Source of the DNA: an uncultured Chloroflexota bacterium
GTDB lineage: Bacteria > Chloroflexota > Anaerolineae > Anaerolineales > Anaerolineaceae
Assembly: GCA_902786265.1 (NCBI GenBank)
Contig: CADACE010000018.1
Coordinates: 18,191 to 82,190, forward strand
Direction of reading: 5' to 3'
DNA: 64,000 nucleotides
Shown in pieces: positions 37,807 through 48,836 of this stretch. Under the pieces are notes generated by a model. The model had not been told where the DNA came from, ran no database searches, and worked only from the letters and a program-made list of their open reading frames with translations. Within the stretch, counting starts at the first letter, position 1; each line of letters begins with the position of its first letter. A program made the translations under genes and the position numbers.

Positions 37807-40800
37807 TTACACCCTCTTTCTGTTCAGATGATCCAGATATTCATCTGAGATCACTGTCTTGAACATCGGCAGCCACATTTTAAACGCAGACAAAATATCT
37901 TTGCCGTATACGGAATTGGTAGCCTGAACATGCATTTCAAGCAGATGCCGTAGTTCAACCGATTGTTTTTCTGTCACATCATGGATCCGGACGATATCAT
38001 GATTGATGCGGTCAGCCAGCGTTCCGTCTTCATCCAGGATCCAGACGATGCCACCGGACATTCCTGCACCGAAGTTTTCTCCGACAGGCCCGAGGACCAG
38101 AACACAGCCGCCGGTCATATATTCACATCCATGATCGCCGACACCTTCAACAACTGCGTATGCGCCGGAATTCCGCACGGCAAAGCGTTCACCGGCTCTG
38201 CCGGCGATGAAAGCATTTCCTCCCGTTGCTCCATAAAGAGCAACGTTGCCGATCAGGATGTCTTTCCGCTGCCAGAGTGCGTCCACCGGCGGACAGATCG
38301 CTAGTGTACCGCCCGACAATCCTTTGCCGAGATAGTCATTTGCTACGCCGAAAAGTATGATGCGCTGTCCTTTTTTCAGAAATGCCCCAAAGGATTGTCC
38401 GCCGCATCCCTGTGCCTGGATATCACGATTTCCCTGTAGCAGCGTGCCGAAAGCACGGTCTGTTGTGGTCAGCTGCACATGATCCTGGATGAGCCGGGCG
38501 TCTGTGCGTTCATGCAGAGCAAAGTCATGCTTTGCTTCCGGCTGCATATGGATATTCATGGAAAAACCGGTAAGGTCCGAAAGATCAATTTTGGCATCCT
38601 CTTTTTCCCGCAGAAGGTCGCTTCTTCCCACCAATTCATTGACGGTCCGTGCACCGAGTCTCGCCAGGATCTCCCGCACCTGTTCCGCGATGAACAGCAT
38701 AAAGCGCTCCACATATTCCGGTTTACCTCTAAACCGTTTCCTCAATTCAGGATTTTGTGTCGCAATACCGAAGGGGCATGTACCCAGATGGCATACCCGC
38801 ATCATCCGGCATCCCATTGTCACCAGGGGCGCCGTTGCAAACCCGAATTCCTCCGCACCCAGCAGCAGTGCCACTGCTACATCGTGTCCTGTCATCAGTT
38901 TTCCGTCTGTTTCCAGCGTCACTGTCTGGCGCAGGCGGTTGCGGCACAGCACCTGATGTGTCTCAGCCAGACCGATTTCCCATGGCAGACCTGTGTGGTG
39001 CACACTGCTCATGGGAGCTGCACCGGTTCCTCCTTCTCCTCCGGAGATCAGTATTCCGCCGGCTCCTGCTTTGGCTACACCGCTGGCGATTGTTCCCACT
39101 CCTGTAGAGGAAACCAGCTTTACCGTGATCTTCGCGTTTTCGTTGGCACACTGCAGGTCATAGATCAATTCAGCCAGATCTTCGATGGAATAGATGTCAT
39201 GATGCGGCGGTGGGGAGATCAGGGATATTCCGGGCACAGAGCAGCGGGTTTTTGCGATGCTGTCCGTTACTTTCGCCCCGGGAAGATGGCCGCCTTCACC
39301 GGGTTTTGCCCCCTGTGCCATCTTGATCTGGATCTCTTTTGCTGAGAGCAGATAATCCCGGGTCACTCCAAAGCGTCCGGACGCGACCTGCTTGATGGCT
39401 GAATTCAGGGGTGTCCCGAAACGTTCCGGTAATTCACCGCCTTCTCCGCTGTTGCTTCTGGCTCCCAGACGGTTCATGGCGGCGGCCATACATTCATGGG
39501 CTTCCTGGGAGATTGAACCGTAAGACATCGCCCCTGTTTTGAAGCGCCTGACGATCTGTTCCGCACTTTCTACCTCTTCGATCGGGACCGGATCACATAG
39601 CTCATAGCGAAAATCCAGCATGGAACGGATCGTTCGCGGTCCCTCATGTTCTACCAGTCCGGCATATTCATCAAAAAGCTTTTTGTCATTTGTCCACACC
39701 GCCTGCTGCAGCAGATGGATCACCTTCGGGCTGTAGAGATGTTCTTCCGTATTTGTCCCTGTACGCAGTTTATGCCTGCCGGCGCTGGGCAGCTCTTTTT
39801 TCAAAGGATCCCTGAATGCTGAATCATGATAATAACGGCTGTCCGATTCAATCGCGGAAAGATCCGCTCCGCCCAGCAAAGCCGGTGTATTGGTGAAATA
39901 CTGGCTGATAAATTGCTGATCCAATCCAACCGACTCAAATAACTGGGCACTTTGATAGGCCTGAAGTGTGGAAACGCCCATCTTGGACGCGATCTTCAGG
40001 GTCCCGGCGGTCAGTCCGCGATCATAATTCCGGACAAATTCCTCCGCGTGTCCTCCAAAATGATCCCGGATACACGCCTGTGCCAGATAAGGGTTCACTG
40101 CACGGGCACCAAAAGCGATCAGCATTGCCATCTGATGTACATCCCGGGGTTCACCGCTTTCCAGGATCACGGAAACAGCAGTGCGCTTTTTGATTCGGAT
40201 CAGATGTTGTTCCAACCCGGAAACTGCCAGAAGGGAAGGAATCGCAAGATGGTCAGTGTCCAGACCGCGGTCCGAGAGGATGAGAATATTTACCCCATCC
40301 CGGCAAGCCGCGTCACAGCTTGCGAAAAAGTTCGTCAGAGCTTTCCGCAAACGCTGCTGGACCGGATAAAGCAGCGATATGACCCTGACATGATAGGCGG
40401 GATGATCGATCAAACGGATGCGGGATAATTCTTCATCCGTGAGGATGGGTGAAGACAGCTCCATTACATTGCAGTTGTCAGGTCCGGCGGCAAGCAGGTT
40501 CCCATCATCGGCGATATAAATGGAACAATCCGTCTTGCATTCCTCTCGCAGCGCATCGATCGGCGGATTGGTGACCTGTGCAAAACGCTGTTTGAAATAA
40601 TCATACAGGGAGGGGTGTGCTTTTGAGAAAACTGCCAGCGGTTCATCGGCACCCATGGAAATAATCGGCTCCGTACCGGTTTCTGCCATGGGGAATAACA
40701 CATCATGAAGATCTTCATAAGCGTATCCAAAGGCCTTGCACAGCGTCCGAATATCTTCCGTCTCCGGTTTTCTGCCCGGTCCGGGTAATTCACTCAGCCG

Positions 40801-42108
40801 GATGATGTTTTTGACCCATTCACCGTAAGGATGCAAACCGACATAATATGTCTTGAGTTCCTCGCTTTCCATCAATTCGCCGGTGGAAAGATCTGCCTTC
40901 AGCACATCTCCCGATCTCAGTTTCCAGCGTCTGCGGATATGTGCGTTTTCCTCAAACAAAACTCCGGCTTCGGAAGAAAGGATGAGCCGTTTGTCATCTG
41001 TCAGTGCGCAGCGCAGGGGACGCAATCCGTTCCGGTCCAGTGACGCACAAACACAGTCGCCGTCCGAGTACAAAATCGCGGCAGGACCGTCCCAAGGTTC
41101 CATCATCGCTGAATAGTAGCGGTACAAATCACGCCATGGGGTCTTCCGCTTCTGTCCCTGCCAGGGTTCCGGCAGAAGGATCATTCCGGCCAGCGGCAGC
41201 GGGAATCCGTTCATTGCCAGAAATTCCAGTGTATTGTCCAACATCTGTGAATCGCTCCCGTCCGGATCGATCACAGGCAGCGCTTTCCTCATGGCATCGC
41301 CCATCACTTCGGAACGCATCGTTTCTTCCCGGGCTTTCATGCGGTCATGATTGCCCCGGATCGTGTTGATCTCTCCGTTATGCAGCAGCATACGCATCGG
41401 ATGGGCTTTGGACCAGCTTGGGAAGGTGTTCGTAGAAAATCGTGAATGGACCATTGCCATTTGTGATGTATAGCGTACATCCTGCAGATCATCATAGAAT
41501 GAACGCAGCTGGGAAACCAGCATCATCCCTTTGTAGACGATCGTCCGGCAGGAAAGGGAACATATATAAGTTTCTGTATTCTGTTTTTCAAATATCCTGC
41601 GCAGGAGGTAAAGCTTGCGGTCAAAGTCAATGCCCGGTTGAATGCCTGCGGGACGCTTCAAAAAACATTGGCGGATCCGCGGCATTGTGCGTCTTGCCCC
41701 TGCGCCAAGCTGAGCCGGATGACAGGGAACATTGCGCCATCCCAGGACAGGTATCCCTTCCGAGACTGCCAGCTGCTCGAAGATCTTACAGACATTTTGC
41801 GCCCCGACCTCATCCTCCGGCAGGAAAAACATCCCGACGCCATAATCTCTTGGCACTCCAAGGATAATGCCTTCCTCCTCAGCCCAATCCAAAAAAAGTT
41901 CGTGAGGAATCTGCGTCAGAATTCCGACACCGTCCCCTGTTGTCCCCAGTGCATCACTGCCGGCCCGGTGTGCCAGACGTTCGACAATTGTCAATGACTG
42001 GTCAATTGTCCGATGGGTCGCTTTGCCGCTGAGGTCAACGATAGCTCCCACTCCGCAGGATTCATGTTCAAATTCTGATCGCCAAAGCGGATAATCAGGA
42101 TCACGCAT
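37807..42108 (-). CDS. gltB: Glutamate synthase large subunit
   Basis: A 1433-residue protein, close to the family length. The class II amidotransferase nucleophile is Cys18 (HESCGVGAI), freed by removal of a short propeptide. The FMN/synthase domain has GEGGELPERFG and KPGEGGHLPGAKV, and the 3Fe-4S Cys motif is CRMMRVCHLGTCPFG. The glutamine-like GXGXG domain follows (GVGDHGCEYMTGG). ATG 42108 follows AGGAGGAAGG. Its leader contains an ANTAR-type hairpin and terminator. It heads the operon gltB-gltD-glmS-guaA-pyrG. Confidence 0.96.
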   Translation of the reverse strand: MRDPDYPLWRSEFEHESCGVGAIVDLSGKATHRTIDQSLTIVERLAHRAGSDALGTTGDGVGILTQIPHELFLDWAEEEGIILGVPRDYGVGMFFLPEDEVGAQNVCKIFEQLAVSEGIPVLGWRNVPCHPAQLGAGARRTMPRIRQCFLKRPAGIQPGIDFDRKLYLLRRIFEKQNTETYICSLSCRTIVYKGMMLVSQLRSFYDDLQDVRYTSQMAMVHSRFSTNTFPSWSKAHPMRMLLHNGEINTIRGNHDRMKAREETMRSEVMGDAMRKALPVIDPDGSDSQMLDNTLEFLAMNGFPLPLAGMILLPEPWQGQKRKTPWRDLYRYYSAMMEPWDGPAAILYSDGDCVCASLDRNGLRPLRCALTDDKRLILSSEAGVLFEENAHIRRRWKLRSGDVLKADLSTGELMESEELKTYYVGLHPYGEWVKNIIRLSELPGPGRKPETEDIRTLCKAFGYAYEDLHDVLFPMAETGTEPIISMGADEPLAVFSKAHPSLYDYFKQRFAQVTNPPIDALREECKTDCSIYIADDGNLLAAGPDNCNVMELSSPILTDEELSRIRLIDHPAYHVRVISLLYPVQQRLRKALTNFFASCDAACRDGVNILILSDRGLDTDHLAIPSLLAVSGLEQHLIRIKKRTAVSVILESGEPRDVHQMAMLIAFGARAVNPYLAQACIRDHFGGHAEEFVRNYDRGLTAGTLKIASKMGVSTLQAYQSAQLFESVGLDQQFISQYFTNTPALLGGADLSAIESDSRYYHDSAFRDPLKKELPSAGRHKLRTGTNTEEHLYSPKVIHLLQQAVWTNDKKLFDEYAGLVEHEGPRTIRSMLDFRYELCDPVPIEEVESAEQIVRRFKTGAMSYGSISQEAHECMAAAMNRLGARSNSGEGGELPERFGTPLNSAIKQVASGRFGVTRDYLLSAKEIQIKMAQGAKPGEGGHLPGAKVTDSIAKTRCSVPGISLISPPPHHDIYSIEDLAELIYDLQCANENAKITVKLVSSTGVGTIASGVAKAGAGGILISGGEGGTGAAPMSSVHHTGLPWEIGLAETHQVLCRNRLRQTVTLETDGKLMTGHDVAVALLLGAEEFGFATAPLVTMGCRMMRVCHLGTCPFGIATQNPELRKRFRGKPEYVERFMLFIAEQVREILARLGARTVNELVGRSDLLREKEDAKIDLSDLTGFSMNIHMQPEAKHDFALHERTDARLIQDHVQLTTTDRAFGTLLQGNRDIQAQGCGGQSFGAFLKKGQRIILFGVANDYLGKGLSGGTLAICPPVDALWQRKDILIGNVALYGATGGNAFIAGRAGERFAVRNSGAYAVVEGVGDHGCEYMTGGCVLVLGPVGENFGAGMSGGIVWILDEDGTLADRINHDIVRIHDVTEKQSVELRHLLEMHVQATNSVYGKDILSAFKMWLPMFKTVISDEYLDHLNRKRV

Positions 42109-42132
42109 AGCCTTCCTCCTGTTGACTGCTGA

Positions 42133-42217
42133 AAATAAAAAAAGGCAAAGAAATCCATAAACGAGACTTCTTTGCCTTGCTTCTGATTAAAGTAGCACAA
42201 GCGAAAAATTCTGTCAA
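42133..42217 (-). promoter_or_regulatory. gltB promoter and ANTAR-type attenuator leader
   Basis: Minus strand: TTGACA at 42217-42212, 17 bp, TACTTT at 42194-42189. The transcript starts almost directly into hairpin AGGC-AAAGAA-GTCT (42177-42164), a six-base loop with A1 and G4 as in ANTAR target RNAs. The same 5' strand can instead pair as AAGGCAAAGAA/TTCTTTGCCTT (42178-42142), a terminator followed by seven U. The two folds are mutually exclusive. Only one ANTAR hairpin is visible here. Confidence 0.7.
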
Positions 42218-42259
42218 GAAAAGAGACGAAATTTATATATGAATAGAGGGGAGATTAAG

Positions 42260-42460
42260 AATCAGGTACCAGGTTTCAGGTATCAGTTTTTAGGGACTGG
42301 CAGCTGGTGGCTGGTGACTGGTGGCTGGTGACTAGTGGCTGGTGACTGGTGGCTGGTGACTAGTGGCTGGTGACTGGTGGCAGGTGGTTGGAAGCTGTTA
42401 CCTGGTAGTTGCTGGCTGATCGCTGACCACTGATCACTGACTGCTGACCACTGTCTATTG
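42260..42460. repeat. Text-like degenerate tandem repeat
   Basis: Alternating GGTGGCTGGTGACT and AGTGGCTGGTGACT units, then GCTGACCACTGATCACTGAC. It belongs to a family of CTGG/CCTG/ACCAG-rich intergenic repeats found at several places in this window. Confidence 0.8.
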
Positions 42461-43039
42461 ATACGTATTGATGATCTCTTCAGCGACTTCTTTCCGCGTG
42501 ATGCAGCGGTCCATGGCTTGTTTTTCAATGTAGCGATGTGCCTGCGGTTCTTCCATTTTCAATTCTGAGATCAGCAGCCATTTTGCCCGGTTTACCAGGC
42601 GGATCTCCTGCATTTTTTCTTCAAAGGAGAGCGACTTTTTCTCGGATTTCCGCAGCCGTTCCCGGGCGCTGGCCAACCAGTCAATGGCCGTGGAAAATGT
42701 CTGCGTCGAAAGCGGCTTGGCGATCGTGAAGACGCCGTGTTCGGTGACTTTGCTTCGCAGGCCTTCCAGTATACTGGTATGAACGATCATGAGTGCAATT
42801 CCCCCGCTGGAATTACTGAAATCAATTGCCAGTTCTGTCCCGATGCCATCCGGAAGAGGAGAATTGATGATCACAAAATCGAATTCTCTTTCATTGAGGA
42901 TTCTTTTCGCAGCGCTGATCCCGCTGACATACCGTACCGGATCATAACGAAATGCAGGCAGGAGCGCAGACAGTGCATTATTGAACGCCTCTGATGCCGA
43001 TACGACAAGAACGCTGTAAAATTGCTCCTTTAAGTCCAT
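42455..43039 (-). CDS. ANTAR-domain antitermination regulator
   Basis: A 194-residue protein. Residues 1-120 are a receiver-like fold (VLVVSASEAFNNAL, FDFVIINSPLPDGIG). It has Asn-Ser in place of the usual phospho-acceptor Asp, so it may not be phosphorylated. A coiled linker follows (EKKSLSFEEKMQEIRLV). The C-terminal 55 residues are an ANTAR RNA-binding domain: RAKWLLISELKMEEPQAHRYIEKQAMD...EVAEEII. ANTAR proteins bind tandem hexaloop hairpins and prevent terminator formation. Matching hairpins lie before glnN and gltB. It is encoded 42 bp after glnA on the same strand. Confidence 0.9.
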   Translation of the reverse strand: MDLKEQFYSVLVVSASEAFNNALSALLPAFRYDPVRYVSGISAAKRILNEREFDFVIINSPLPDGIGTELAIDFSNSSGGIALMIVHTSILEGLRSKVTEHGVFTIAKPLSTQTFSTAIDWLASARERLRKSEKKSLSFEEKMQEIRLVNRAKWLLISELKMEEPQAHRYIEKQAMDRCITRKEVAEEIINTYQ

Positions 43040-43081
43040 ATGTCGAAATTCCTGCCCCGTCTGGTTCCTGTTTTCTATACC

Positions 43082-44299
43082 TTATATCCTGCTCCCGCAG
43101 TAGATATTCAATATTTTCTCCGGAATATGGGTTCGGATAAACTCACTGTCCCGGGCGGTGTTTTTTGCTTCTCCGAGGTTTTCCGGAAGCCTGCTGAATT
43201 TCGACAAAGTTTCCGTATCGGCACGAAACAAATTGATATTTGCCGGTTTCGGAAGTTCCAGGTTATTTTTGATCCCGTCAAGCCCGGCGTAGATCATGAG
43301 TGCAAAAGCGATATATGGATTTGCCGTTGGATCGGGGGAACGCAATTCCGCACGCCGGTATTCCCCGACGGCTGCGGGGATCCGGACCAGTTGGGAACGG
43401 TTTTCCGGAGACCAGGAAATATAAGCAGGTGCTTTCCGCTGTCCAAGCCGGCGGTAGGAGTTTTCTGTCGGATTCAAAAACGCAGTCATAGGCCGGACAT
43501 TCGCCAGAATGCCGGCAATCATATGACGAAAACGGACTTCATCATCATTGGGGAGGATCGACATGTTGATGTGAAAGCCATTTCCCGGAATATCATCGAG
43601 CGGTTTAGCTGAAAAATCGGCAATAAGTCCATTCGTGTTGGCGACAGTCCTTGCAACCCGCTGAAAAATCATGGCATTATCCGCGGCGGACAAAGCATCG
43701 GAATATCGGAAATCGATCTCGTTTTGCCCGGGTCCTTCTTCGTGATGGGAGCTTTCCGGGTGGATGCCCATCTGTTCCAGTGTCAGGCAGATCTCCCGGC
43801 GGATGTTTTCACCCCGGTCATCCGGTGCGATATCCATATATCCGGCTTCATCGTATGGGATTTTTGTGCTCTTCCCCTGATCGTCCAATTTGAAAAGATA
43901 AAACTCCTGCTCTGCTCCGAAAGAAAACTCGAATCCGGCTTTTTTGGCATCAGTCATTGCGATTTTCGTCAGGTTCCGTGTGTCACATTCAAAGGCTGTC
44001 CCGTCCGGTTTGGTGATGTTGGCATACATTTGCACGACCCGGCCGTTTTCCGGACGCCAGGGAAGCGGCCGAAGTGTTTCCGGTTCCGGATGCAGCAGCA
44101 GGTCACTGTGGGTCTCGTCTCCAAAACCGGAAATCGCGGACGCGTCAAAGGCGATCCCATCCGTGAAAGCGCGGCGGAGCTCATCCGGCATAATGGATAT
44201 GTTTTTTTGTTTCCCGAAAACATCACAGAATCCAAGACGGATGAATTTCACATCCTCTTCCTGAACATATTGCATTACTTCATTCACTGAATATTTCAT
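43082..44299 (-). CDS. glnA: Glutamine synthetase, type I
   Basis: A 405-residue GS I enzyme (glutamate, ammonia and ATP to glutamine). The start at ATG 44299 follows GGGAGGAT. Landmarks: FDASAISGF, the metal-site FSFGAEQEFYLF, HHEEGPGQNEIDF, and NGFHINMS for glutamate binding. RRLGQRKAPAYISWSPENRSQLVRIP supplies ATP and phosphate contacts, and RAELRSPDPTANPYIAF follows. The protein is 30-40 residues shorter than usual, ending soon after PEKILNIY. It is co-transcribed with the ANTAR regulator and faces away from glnN. Confidence 0.94.
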   Translation of the reverse strand: MKYSVNEVMQYVQEEDVKFIRLGFCDVFGKQKNISIMPDELRRAFTDGIAFDASAISGFGDETHSDLLLHPEPETLRPLPWRPENGRVVQMYANITKPDGTAFECDTRNLTKIAMTDAKKAGFEFSFGAEQEFYLFKLDDQGKSTKIPYDEAGYMDIAPDDRGENIRREICLTLEQMGIHPESSHHEEGPGQNEIDFRYSDALSAADNAMIFQRVARTVANTNGLIADFSAKPLDDIPGNGFHINMSILPNDDEVRFRHMIAGILANVRPMTAFLNPTENSYRRLGQRKAPAYISWSPENRSQLVRIPAAVGEYRRAELRSPDPTANPYIAFALMIYAGLDGIKNNLELPKPANINLFRADTETLSKFSRLPENLGEAKNTARDSEFIRTHIPEKILNIYCGSRI

Positions 44300-44489
44300 A
44301 ATATCCTCCCGGTTTTCTCCGGAACAGCGCATGCGCAGGTCCATCTCAGTTTTATTAAAAAGCAGATGATTTTTTATACCATGGTTTTTATTCTCTTTCA
44401 GAAAATTCAGGAGTATTTAATCAGGAAACCTCATCTGAAATGCCGGGGACCGATATGTCATAATTTTTCATAATTTTTTACAGAATTCC

Positions 44490-44650
44490 TTGACTTGATA
44501 AAAAGCGGGAGTAGAATACAGTCCATAAAGGCAAGGGCGTCTTTGAGAATTCAGTCTCATAGGCCCTTTTTTTATTACCATTTATTACCAATTTATTATG
44601 AAGGCAAAGACGTCTTTCGATTGGGACGTCTTTGCCTTTTTATTTTATTA
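44490..44650 (+). promoter_or_regulatory. glnN promoter and tandem ANTAR attenuator leader
   Basis: TTGACT 44490-44495, 16 bp, TAGAAT 44512-44517. Hairpin 1 is AAAGGC-AAGGGC-GTCTTT (44527-44544) and hairpin 2 is GAAGGC-AAAGAC-GTCTTT (44600-44617). Both have six-base loops with A1 and G4. Hairpin 1 overlaps terminator 44533-44573 (AAGGGC..GCCCTT plus seven U). Hairpin 2 overlaps terminator 44601-44638, a 14-bp stem followed by a T-rich run. Binding of the ANTAR protein to the hairpins would block the terminators and let glnN be transcribed. Confidence 0.8.
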
Positions 44651-44671
44651 AGTGTTGAAGGAGAAAAGAAC

Positions 44672-46768
<2,097 letters not shown>

Positions 46769-46775
46769 GGGCATA

Positions 46776-46911
46776 GGGGCTGGGGACCAGGGATTAGGTG
46801 ATAGGGATTAGGGATAGACGATGCTCTAATGCCTAAACCCTGTAACCTATAATCTATAATCTATAGCCTATCACCTAAACCCTAAACCCTATACCCTAGC
46901 CCCTGTAAAGG
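46776..46911. repeat. Text-like repeat forming a long imperfect hairpin
   Basis: Left arm AGGGATTAGGTGATAGGG and right arm CCTATCACCTAAACCCTAAA are complementary over about 40 bp, giving a large stem between glnN and asnB. It ends just before the asnB ribosome site (AAAGGAGAAAG), so it may affect asnB expression. Confidence 0.75.
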
Positions 46912-46919
46912 AGAAAGCT

Positions 46920-48503
46920 ATGTGTTCAATTATGGGATATTGCGGCCGATGCGCCGATAGAGAGGCATTTGAAAAAGGTTTCCGACGAACAAAATCGCGG
47001 GGACCGGATGACAGCCGGATCGTGGATACCGGCAAAGGTCTGCTGGCTTTCCACCGTCTGGAGATCATGGGACTGCATCCGGAAGGCATGCAGCCGTTTG
47101 AATTGAACGGCAGTTATGTGATCTGCAACGGCGAGCTTTACGGTTTCGACAAACAACGGAATGAACTGCGGAAACTGGGATACGAATTCCAAAGTGACAG
47201 CGACTGCGAAATCATTCTGCCGCTGTATCACGAATACGGAACCGATATGTTTCCCATGCTGGACGCGGAGTTTGCCATGATCCTTTTTGACGGGCAGACC
47301 GGTGAGTTTATCGCGGCGAGAGACCCGATCGGCATTCGTCCGCTCTATTACGGATATGACGCGCAGGGTGTGATCATTTTTGCCAGTGAACCGAAAAACC
47401 TGGTCGGACTGACTGAGAAAATTCTGCCTTTCCCTCCCGGATGTTATTACAAAGAAGGTCAGTTCCATCGTTACAGCGATATCGCTTATGTCGAGAAGGT
47501 GTCACCGGACGGATTGGACGAGGTATGCAAAAAGATCCATGATAAATTGATCGCGGGGGTCCAAAAACGCCTGGTCGCGGATGCCAAGGTCGGATTCCTC
47601 CTCTCCGGCGGACTGGATTCTTCGCTTGTCTGTGCCATTGCCGCGAAAGAATGCGGGCACCCGATCGAGACCTTCGCCATCGGGATGACGGAAGACGCCA
47701 TCGACCTGAAATACGCAAAACAGACCGCGGACTATATCGGTTCTCATCATACAGAGGTATACATGACTCCGGATGAGGTGATCGATTCACTCGAAACGGT
47801 TATTGAACTCCTCGGGACTTATGACATCACGACGATCCGTGCCAGCATGGGGATGTACCTGTGCTGCAAAGCGATCCATGAACAGACCGACATCCGCGTC
47901 CTTTTGACGGGTGAGATCTCTGATGAACTGTTCGGCTACAAATATACCGATTTTGCGCCTTCCGCTGTTGAGTTTCAGAAGGAAGCGGAAAAACGGGTCC
48001 GGGAGCTGCATATGTATGATGTTCTGCGGGCAGACCGCTGCATTTCGGTGAATTCACTGGAAGCCCGTGTCCCCTTCGGTGATCTGGATTTTGTCAGTTA
48101 TGTGATGAGCATTGATCCGGAACTGAAAATGAATAAATATGGCAAGGGAAAATATCTGCTCCGGCATGCTTTTGAGGGAGAAGGATATCTTCCGGATGAG
48201 ATTTTGTGGAGAGAAAAGGCCGCTTTTTCGGATGCGGTCGGCCATTCCATGGTCAATTACCTGAAGGACTACGCAGAAAGTCTGTATACCGATGAGGAAT
48301 TTGAAAGCCGGCGGCAGCAATATGTTTTTGCCCAGCCCTTCACGAAAGAATCACTGCTCTATCGGGAGATTTTTGAAAAATATTATCCCGGTCAGGCAAA
48401 AATGGTCGTTGATTTCTGGATGCCGAACCGAAACTGGGAAGGCTGCAACGTCAACGATCCGTCAGCCCGGGTGCTTTCCAATTACGGCGCCAGCGGAGAG
48501 TAA
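46920..48503 (+). CDS. asnB: Asparagine synthase B (glutamine-hydrolysing)
   Basis: A 527-residue enzyme making asparagine from aspartate, ATP and glutamine. MCSIMGYCG gives the nucleophilic Cys2 of the class II amidotransferase, with RGPDDS and HRLEIMGL as glutamine-site blocks. The synthetase domain has FLLSGGLDSSLVCA (SGGLDS at 229-234) and GEISDELFGYKY. TAAAGGAGAAAG precedes the ATG. It is the ninth nitrogen or glutamine gene in a row. Confidence 0.95.
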   Translation: MCSIMGYCGRCADREAFEKGFRRTKSRGPDDSRIVDTGKGLLAFHRLEIMGLHPEGMQPFELNGSYVICNGELYGFDKQRNELRKLGYEFQSDSDCEIILPLYHEYGTDMFPMLDAEFAMILFDGQTGEFIAARDPIGIRPLYYGYDAQGVIIFASEPKNLVGLTEKILPFPPGCYYKEGQFHRYSDIAYVEKVSPDGLDEVCKKIHDKLIAGVQKRLVADAKVGFLLSGGLDSSLVCAIAAKECGHPIETFAIGMTEDAIDLKYAKQTADYIGSHHTEVYMTPDEVIDSLETVIELLGTYDITTIRASMGMYLCCKAIHEQTDIRVLLTGEISDELFGYKYTDFAPSAVEFQKEAEKRVRELHMYDVLRADRCISVNSLEARVPFGDLDFVSYVMSIDPELKMNKYGKGKYLLRHAFEGEGYLPDEILWREKAAFSDAVGHSMVNYLKDYAESLYTDEEFESRRQQYVFAQPFTKESLLYREIFEKYYPGQAKMVVDFWMPNRNWEGCNVNDPSARVLSNYGASGE

Positions 48504-48527
48504 TAATCTTATCCGATTTTGCATATA

Positions 48528-48572
48528 GGGACAGTTGCCTGTATTGACTGCATGGTAATTGTCAACTGTCCC
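48528..48572. repeat. Inverted repeat, possible terminator
   Basis: GGGACAGTTG / CAACTGTCCC, 10-bp arms around 25 nt, 25 bp after the asnB stop. The GGGACA ends are shared with the next element at 48589. Confidence 0.6.
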
Positions 48573-48588
48573 CGCACCAATCCCCGAA

Positions 48589-48658
48589 GGGACAACGACA
48601 CCTGATATAATGTGTACCGTCGCGCAGCAGGGACACTTGTATCAGGTGTCGTTGTCCC
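48589..48658. repeat. 70-bp palindromic repeat element, copy 1
   Basis: Perfect 19-bp arms GGGACAACGACACCTGATA / TATCAGGTGTCGTTGTCCC around TGTGTACCGTCGCGCAGCAG and GGGACACT. Copies or pieces occur at 58360-58427 and 51784-51893. It resembles a REP/MITE-type mobile palindrome. The rest of 48504-48836 shows no gene. Confidence 0.8.
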
Positions 48659-48836
48659 GCCTTCAATCAAAGAGCCGGCGCCGCTTATCCTTGCTTGCTG
48701 CGCAGAAGCATAAACGCCGGAGGCATTTTACCGGTCTGACAGGAGCCCTTATTCTTTCACAGAATAAGGACTCCTGTTTGCGTGTATATTTCAAAACAGG
48801 CCGCAGCTGCGGCCTGTTTGATCATTAATCAATTTC

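Noticed and set aside
44440..44660. Glutamine riboswitch before glnN
   Set aside because: The hairpins fit the ANTAR hexaloop rule and overlap terminators; the glnA/Downstream-peptide riboswitch core is absent.
46776..46911. Telomere-like CCCTAA repeats
   Set aside because: Words vary in length and composition and lie between ordinary bacterial genes; they belong to the text-like repeat family.
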